Assembly: GCA_020747015.1 (NCBI GenBank)
Contig: JAGTJM010000002.1
Span: forward strand, 124,001 to 188,000
DNA: 64,000 nt
Source: Pyrenochaeta sp. MPI-SDFR-AT-0127
Taxonomy: Eukaryota; Ascomycota; Dothideomycetes; Pleosporales; Cucurbitariaceae
Reading direction: 5' to 3'
The notes below the pieces were generated by a model. The model was given only the letters and a program-made list of their open reading frames with translations. It ran no database searches and was not told where the DNA came from. The position numbers were made by a program, and so were the translations under genes. Numbering within the stretch: position 1 is the first letter of the stretch; each line of letters starts with the position of its first letter. Positions 57,439-64,000 of this stretch are shown piece by piece.

Positions 57439-58617
57439 CTACCTCGCCAGATGTTCGAAAGCACACATAACATCCTCGACCAACGTCAGACCATCATCGC
57501 TGAACGGAATGGCGCGCAAAAAAGCCGCAAGAGTTGTGTTGCCCAACTTGACTTGGTACTGGGTCAAACGGCTATCCAGGTCCTTGGGGAGATAAATTGG
57601 GCGCATGTCACACAGCTTCTCAATTTCGCCCATGGACAGGGATGCCAAGACTTTGCATATGTCGTGCTTTGACGTGGTCCCATCATCTTGGGCGAAGTCC
57701 AGCACATTGATCATATCCTCCTGCAACACGGTGCTGAGGAAAGTAGTGCTCAGCTTTGAGACACGAAGGTACTTGTCAGTTAACGTGCTACTTTGTCTGG
57801 ATAGGGTTTTTGAAGTACAGGAAGTGCGTGAACACAACTTGGTGGAATGCGAGGAGGCGCGGCGACGGCCACAAAACTTCCTGTCTTCATCGAAGGAAAC
57901 TATGGCGGTATCATCCTTGGCAACATTGAATACCGGCTATGGATACACCTTCACACTAGCCTCAGAGATTGCTCCAGTTTTAGTGTTAGCGGTACTGAGT
58001 GCTTTGGCACCAGCCATCTCAGCAGTAAACAACAAGGGCTCATCCGCAAAAGCATCAGGGAGAGTCGATGCAGCCGAAGTGATCTTCATGACCTTGGTAG
58101 CTTTCTTCCCAACTCTAGATGACTTTTGTTTGATCATGCGCAGTGATAAAGGAGTGACATGTGCCGCAATAAACGCCAGCTCTTGGTCGACACAGAGAGT
58201 TGGAGCATATTGGGTTGCATTTGGAAGCGAGAGAAGGCTTGAAATCCAGAATAATTCCGTAGCTCGAATGATTGATTTTTTACCGATGATCTCCACTTGA
58301 ATGCTCGATATCTCTGGTAGCGATGTAGTTGATGATGTTGGGGAAGTTGTTGCGATCATCAGAGATGGAGACAAAAGCCAGCTGCTCAGGAGTAGAGTCA
58401 TCCTGGAAGCTAGAGTCGACATGCTCGTGACGTGGATCAGTAATATATTCGTTACCTGTATTCAAAGCGGTTGTGTGAGTGTAATCAAGTGATTTAGGTT
58501 CGCCTTGGGAGTGGTCATCCTCGTCATCAGGAGCGAAGGCCTACTTTGTCAAATTTGAGAATCGTGCAACCTCAGCGTCAGTCGAGCGAGCTGGACGCTT
58601 ATGTGATAGTCGTAGAG
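57439..58617 (-). pseudogene. Probable decayed gene with in-frame TAG codons, function unknown
   Basis: Read on the minus strand, a long frame is open from about 58617 (CPLRLSHKRPARSTDAEVAR) through DDEDDHSQGEPKSLDYTHTT and NNFPNIINYIATRDIEHSSG. A 46-nt GT-AG intron then joins it to LLSLPNATQYAPTLCVDQEL, and the frame continues to LTLVEDVMCAFEHLAR. It is interrupted by TAG after FSNLTK (about 58540) and by TAG at 57937-57939 after SVKVYP; both could derive from CAG by C-to-T change. Protein-like composition continues on both sides of each stop. Alternatives are two very short introns (about 30 and 33 nt, both GT-AG and multiples of three). No domain is recognised. Confidence 0.4.
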
Positions 58618-61039
58618 GACAACCTATGACAGAGAAGGGAGTTATTAGTAGACATTCATATGGGCCGGTCTAGGCTTTTGGAAAAACGGTTGATCGACAC
58701 GGTTGTGGGCGTAGACGACCTTTGAAGATATTGGTGGCAGATCAGGATGCAATGGGGTTGATGGTTCGGAATATTGGCACAGTAGAGCGTAGATAGTGAC
58801 TGTCGAAGATACTTTAGTGCAGAAACAGTCGGTAACTGGATTAATGCCAATGCATAATGTGCTAGCGATAATTGAGTTGAAGCCAACTTTTTATAGTGTT
58901 AAGGGTGCACTAAAAGTGCTTGTTGTGTGGTTTTTCCTTGAGGATCGTTGGAGAATGTTGGGCGAAGTTTTGTAGTCTTGACGCTAAGAAGTTGACGTGT
59001 TGGAACTCGAAGGCAGGTTGAACCAAGCTGAGGGAAAGGATAGTAAAGAATCTTTATGACTCATATACAAGGCGAGCCGCTCCATCGTGTTGTTCGTGCA
59101 GGCAGCATTGCTGCTGTAGTAGTCGAGTGTGAAACATTTGTCGATTTGGTGGAAAGGCTTGAAGGAGTGGGATGCTTGAGAGCGTGCTTGGCGCTAATTG
59201 ACATCACTCAATCGACTATGGGAAAAGTCTGTGTCAAACCACTACTCTTCTCGAGCCCTTCTTAGCTCTAATAGAAGCGCTCTAGAAAGCAATCTCATAT
59301 ATTAGCTAACAACGTTTGTTGCAGATAGTCTGAGGACATGAGCCAAAGCATTGGTGCCATGTCTCTGGTATAGTCTTTGAATGGACTTTGATCTTATCTT
59401 TCCTGTATAATAGCGCACTGAGAAGATTCTTGATGGACCTTTATATCGAACGTGACTCTGAGGATTGTGAAAGTTTTGAAAGACACCACAGCAAATGCAT
59501 GGGTATAGAACGATATGAAGTGACAACGAAAGTTCATGAAAGACGCACAAGGGCCATACTCTAGTTTAGGCACATTAATTGTCCGTTATTGAGCCTTGAT
59601 TAGCAGCATGGTAATGAAGTGAATGGTTTTGCCGATGAAAATGGTGTCACCTATTGCATTATCCTCTTCATTGTGCAGCTGCAATGCATGCAGTCCCCTT
59701 TTGCCAGCGTAGCTGCGCTGGTTTACCCACTTTCGTCAGGCTATGCAACTTTACAGCAAGCTAATCATACGATATGTCAGGGCCCGCGACTTAGCTCGGA
59801 AGACCCACATGCAAGCTTGAGAGGTATAGCGAATGGATTGTAGTACGCGCAAGTTGTCCAGATGAAGTAGACAAGTACATGAAAAAGGAAATGATGGTGT
59901 TGAAGCCTGGATACTCTCTTTGAGGCTGTCGACTTCATATGTGTGTGTTATTGATGAGAAGACTGATGCCCCAAACGTGACCAGACGAGAAAACTGCTGC
60001 ACTGATTTGGCTCCATGACTGGTCTGGTATTTTGTGGATATCCGAGGTACGAGACCAGATACTCGGAATATTGCCTCAACAGCACACCGGAGAAAGGACA
60101 AATGGATTTGGAACCATGGTATATATGTCAAAACCCTGTTGTGCTTAATTTGACTCACAACATGTAGTCGCTGCAAGCGCTGTGTTGGTTAGTCCCCCAC
60201 GGAACTCCACCACTAAGAGCATGCCAGACAATAAAACCTGTGCAGAGGCGGAGTGACAAACAATATGGGCGGATGGCCGCTTGCTACCAGCTTGCGTTCG
60301 GAGACCTCTGTGATTGTTGTGCCCAAGGATTGCCGAAAATAGCCACCAGATGTCGTGCTTTTGATGATCCGAGTTTTGTGCCAGAGATGGACGAATATCG
60401 ACCAGACGATGGGGAGGCAAACGATTCAAGAGGGCTGAAGTTTCATAGCGTGCGATACTCCGACGGGCAATCGGCAGACTAGCACCGCAAGAGGACTAGC
60501 GTACTGACGCATCCCGCTGAGGGGCGCCTTCCCCCTTGGCTGAAAAGGCGCAGTGACATCATCTAGTCCAGCCAATACAACCGCGCTTCTGGAACATGGA
60601 CGACAATGTCTGCAGCGTTGCCGCTTTTCAACAAGCCCATGCAGTTCGTTGCCCCGAGGTAAGCAAAATGCGATTGCTTGCGTTCCCACGCCACACGCAC
60701 TTGGCAGGAATGGGGGCACGGCTGGCACGCCCGCACCACTGCCAGCCGGACCCTTTGATGGACTTGACAGCGTTGTTCTAGGTCCACTAGTAACCACCTA
60801 ACCCGCGTTTCGGTCCGGCAAGGTTCAACAGGAATTGTGGATTTGCTAAAGATCAGCAATCCTTTCTCTGGCCCTGGCATGTATAAAAGTCTGCTAGTGC
60901 CCGTTGCTTTGTTGCTCAGTTGCGCGTTCAGTTGAGATAGATTGAACCAGTCTTCCACTATCTGGGGCTTACCGTTAGGATACTTGGAACATAGATCCTT
61001 TCCCACTCTAGAACATCACCATCATCGACACACACCATC
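58618..61039. other. Gene-poor stretch upstream of the P-loop protein gene
   Basis: Frames below 150 codons without motifs on either strand. The first 250 bases may be the 5' part of the decayed gene, since a CTAAT branch with TCATAG acceptor lies at about 58618-58645 on the minus strand. Confidence 0.5.
60882..60888 (+). promoter_or_regulatory. TATA box of the P-loop protein gene
   Basis: TATAAAA on the plus strand about 155 bp upstream of the ATG at 61040. Confidence 0.5.
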
Positions 61040-62650
61040 ATGTCGCAAAAACCCATCTTCGTGGCCACTCACCCAAGGGCCTGTTCGACAGCTTTCGAAC
61101 GGGTACGTAGACTGCACTTTTTTGGAAGTTGAGCCAGAGTCTGATTAGATACTAGGTCTTCATGACCCGCCATAAAACGCTTCAATGCGTACACGAGCCG
61201 TTTGGCGACGCCTACTACTTCGGTCCTGAGCGTATCGCTGAGAGATATGAGGAGGATCCGGAAGCGAGGAAAGAGAGCGGTTACTCAGAGAGCACATACA
61301 GGACCATCTTCGACCGGATCGCAAGAGAAAATTCCGAGGTTAGTCAATCCCCAGCATCTCTAAGATCCGCTTTTCTTTCTCTTCACTGTTTATCATTTTG
61401 GTCGTCGATGAACTGCGTGGGACCAATCACGACCTCCTTACCACACTTTTCTCTCATTCGCTACTTCTGTGTCGCGTGTCGTTCAGCCATCACCCCCACA
61501 GCTTGACGTTTTTTTGTGGCTACATTGCGCAAGTTGAGACCGCTTCAATTCGTCGAATGCGGCTGGATATGATCAGATCAGTCCGGGCGCCTTGACACGT
61601 TTTGGCGGATTGCATCGCATGGCAAACCCTATGCCACATCAACATTGGCACTGATCCATCACGTTATTCTTACATGCTTACTCTTTTCGTCAACATCTAC
61701 CTACAGAAATATCTGTTCTAATTTTGATTGTTATTTCCATAACACCAATACAATGAGAATCTTCGAGGAAGTGCGATGGCTAACTCGCTCAGGGCAAACG
61801 GGCTTTCATCAAGGACATGGCACAATACTGGGTACCACCTAACGGCAAGGCTGCAACTGTTGCTCCATCACTATCGAACTACAGGCGCGGCGTCGGCACA
61901 GACACCACTGCTCTTTCGCCAGTGCAAACGAGGTCTGACAAGGAAGGACCTCCGTTCCCCTATGATACGAAAGGGGAGCCCAACAACCCCACCGTCATTC
62001 CAGCAGACCTCCTGGCCACGTATCATTTCACGTTCCTGATTCGCCACCCGAAATACAGCATTCCTAGCTATTACCGTTGCACAATTCCACCGCTTGATAA
62101 GATGACCGGATTCTACTACTTCCGTCCAGATGAGGCTGGCTACGAAGAACTCCGCCGTTTGTTCGACTATCTCCGGAGCGAGGGCCAAATCGGACCCAAG
62201 TTCGCCGGCAAAAGTGAAGTTAACGGCCATGCTGATACCAATGGTTATACTGGTGCCAATGGCCATGCTGAATCAAATGGCCACAGCGGTGGCGTCGAGA
62301 TTTGCGTCATCGATGCAGACGATCTGCTAGACAACCCATCAGGCATCATCGAGGCGTACTGCAAGACCACAGGTATCGAGTGGGACCCTGGAATGCTTAT
62401 CTGGAGCAGCGACGAGGACCAAGCAGTTGCCAAAGAGGCCTTTGAGAAGTGGAAAGGCTTCCATGAGGATGCTCTTGATAGCGATAGGCTGAGAGCAAGG
62501 ACCCATAAGAAAGCACCAAAGAGCGACGAGCAGCTCTTCGCTGAGTGGAAAGAGAAGTTTGGAGAGAAGGGTGCAACTGTCATCCGCGATACTGTTGCCG
62601 CCAACGTCGAGCATTACGAGTACCTGAGGCAGTTTGCTATCAAGGTCTAA
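61040..62650 (+). CDS. P-loop sulfotransferase-like protein
   Basis: Model: 61040-61102, 61156-61338, 61793-62650, 367 residues. The N-terminus MSQKPIFVATHPRACSTAFE contains the sulfotransferase-type phosphosulfate-binding loop (THPRACSTAFERVF). Exon 2 continues HEPFGDAYYFG and ERYEE. Exon 3 gives GKRAFIKDMAQYWVPP, TYHFTFLIRHPKYSIPSYYR (the family HP/R..S motif region) and a C-terminal half ending HYEYLRQFAIKV. A low-complexity NGHADTNGYTGANGHAESNG insert lies before the conserved VEICVIDADDLLDNP. These cytosolic P-loop proteins are widespread in fungi and mostly uncharacterised; sulfuryl transfer is not proven. The second intron is 454 nt, far longer than others here; a small exon may be missed inside it. 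Confidence 0.85.
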
Positions 62651-64000
62651 TTACGTTTGCAATTTTCTCCATGAACAACTGGCCAAATAACGAAAGGGCC
62701 AATAAGGAAAGCTGTACGAAGGGGGTTTTTTTTCTTAACGACTTGTATGATTCAGGGACTACTGCATACTTTTATTTCGCAAACAAAACTTCAGTGTGCC
62801 AGGCAAAGGCTAGACGAACCAATTGTCCAACATTTTCTAATAAAGAAAGAGGATACCAAAACAAAACACTCAAAATGTGTCCATTCTTGAATCCCACACA
62901 ATATTGCAAACACTCAAACTCAATCTTTTCTATTCCTTGACATATTTGCAAGCCCCCACTGTCTCGTTCCCTAAGCGCTGTGTCGTCCCACCCGCGCCAC
63001 ACATATATCACTAGCCCCCAATATCCCGATAACCCACCCCCAAACTACACCGCCACATCCTTCATCTCACAAAAGAAAGAGCCCACCCTGTTGCACAAGA
63101 AGCCGCAGCCACTTTTGTGGATCGTCCAATTCCCCGCCCCGGATCCTTGCGGCTCCAGGGTTTCGGCTTGGCCATCAGCGGATCCGCCGCAACGCATGTG
63201 TGTGAGCCAGGCGCTTGGATTTGACCCAACTCGCCTTCGTCACTGAATCTAATTAATAGAACATCTGGTAAGAAATCACCACTTTTTGGGCATGAAGTTG
63301 AAATACAGAGGGTGGGTGGGTAGAGGGAGAAAATAAATGCGCGTGTCGAGTATCATTTCTTGGTTAACGCTAGATGTGTGTCATTCGGACTTTGTACAAC
63401 TAAAAGTAGCATCTGCTTTGTTTATTTAAAAAACAAATGAAGGACGACGCACGACTAAATCCAGCCTCAAACGTGTTAGAACAGGATTTCCTGTATATCG
63501 TTTCGGAAAGAGAATGTGGAAAGGTAAGATTTATATGCAATTCTTGACGGAAGGGAAACGTTTGTTTTGGAAAGTATGTCAATAGGAGTAAAAGATATGG
63601 AATGTGATGTAGCTGAATGATGCATTTGATAGATATTCAACTCACTAATGCTACTACGACGGCCCTCAATCGAGCAGCATAGAGGTATACCCAGGCTACT
63701 CTCCATAAGTATCAACACATCGTTCAAACATGTACTTTCGTAAATAATTAAACTCCGCAGGAAAAAACACTAAATGCAAAAGGTATCGACCATGTGAACG
63801 CCGTGGCACCAAGTCCTGAACACCAAGGCTGTCCTCCCGTGTGTATGTGTGGGACAGGACAATGCATACTTTGTAAAGGAAAAAAAAAGACAGCAGATCA
63901 AGGAGAATGGATTGAATCAGGTGCGACCGAGTTCAATCTCTCTTCTCCGCTCCTCTCGACTGAGGTTTCTGGAGTGATTGCTGCGGCCGCCGGCACTCGG
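62651..64000. other. Intergenic to window end
   Basis: AT-rich 3' flank of the P-loop gene, then sequence without frames above about 90 codons. Any gene at the right edge would begin beyond the window. Confidence 0.55.

Noticed and set aside
59751..60176. 141-codon minus-strand frame
   Set aside because: Start at an alternative codon, no motif, surrounded by non-coding sequence.
1..64000. tRNA, rRNA, CRISPR arrays, transposase or reverse transcriptase genes
   Set aside because: Looked for B-box like GGTTCGA motifs in proper context, direct repeat arrays and DDE/RT motifs in the translated frames; none found. Isolated GGTTCGATG near 22250 lacks an A box and a foldable cloverleaf.

Overview
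The window looks like nuclear DNA of a filamentous ascomycete. Genes carry short GT-AG introns (about 45-160 nt, one apparent intron of 454 nt) with CTAAC/CTGAC-like branch points. There are no operons and no Shine-Dalgarno sites. The proteins are typically eukaryotic: uL2, Prp18, delta-COP, APC4, Misato/DML1 and a Zn2Cys6 regulator. The style of several proteins (AMPK-CBM protein with a long disordered tail, AA9 monooxygenase, BrlA-like zinc finger, a single-TM LRRR/GG-repeat protein) suggests a Dothideomycete, but that placement is inference.

Layout. 0-2 kb: 3' part of an LCAT-like alpha/beta hydrolase. About 3.3-3.6 kb: small secreted cysteine-rich protein, minus strand. 3.7-9.7 kb: gene-poor, AT-rich sequence. 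9.7-10.9 kb: C2H2 zinc-finger regulator. 11-16.8 kb: gene-poor again, with a 181-bp solo LTR flanked by a 5-bp target duplication. 16.9-22 kb: housekeeping block with Prp18 and SAP18 divergent on a 296-bp promoter, then DML1. 24.4-25.6 kb: secreted proline-rich repeat protein with a GPI-like tail. 28.6-29.3 kb: single-TM protein broken by an 11-bp tandem duplication. 29.8-36.3 kb: uL2, APC4 and, convergent with APC4, a NIPA-type magnesium transporter. 38-46.4 kb: acidic protein of unknown function, delta-COP, and a protein with an N-terminal AMPK-type glycogen-binding domain. 48.6-53.2 kb: secreted GH125 mannosidase divergent from a Zn2Cys6 factor, then a small membrane protein. 54.9-55.8 kb: AA9 lytic polysaccharide monooxygenase. 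57-58.6 kb: a probably decayed gene of unknown function. 61-62.65 kb: P-loop sulfotransferase-like protein.

Functionally the window alternates conserved core genes (splicing, chromatin, translation, cell cycle, vesicle coat, mitochondrial/tubulin-like) with accessory or secreted genes (cysteine-rich protein, proline-rich wall protein, GH125, AA9). The accessory genes sit next to long gene-poor stretches that hold repeat relics and broken genes. Splice models were built by eye from GT/AG sites, branch points and reading-frame continuity. Every listed multi-exon model closes in frame, but none has transcript support. I found no rRNA, tRNA or CRISPR features and no intact transposase or reverse transcriptase. 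The most notable items are the solo LTR, two broken genes with visible causes, the splice-reconstructed eight-cysteine secreted protein, and the divergent Prp18-SAP18 pair.
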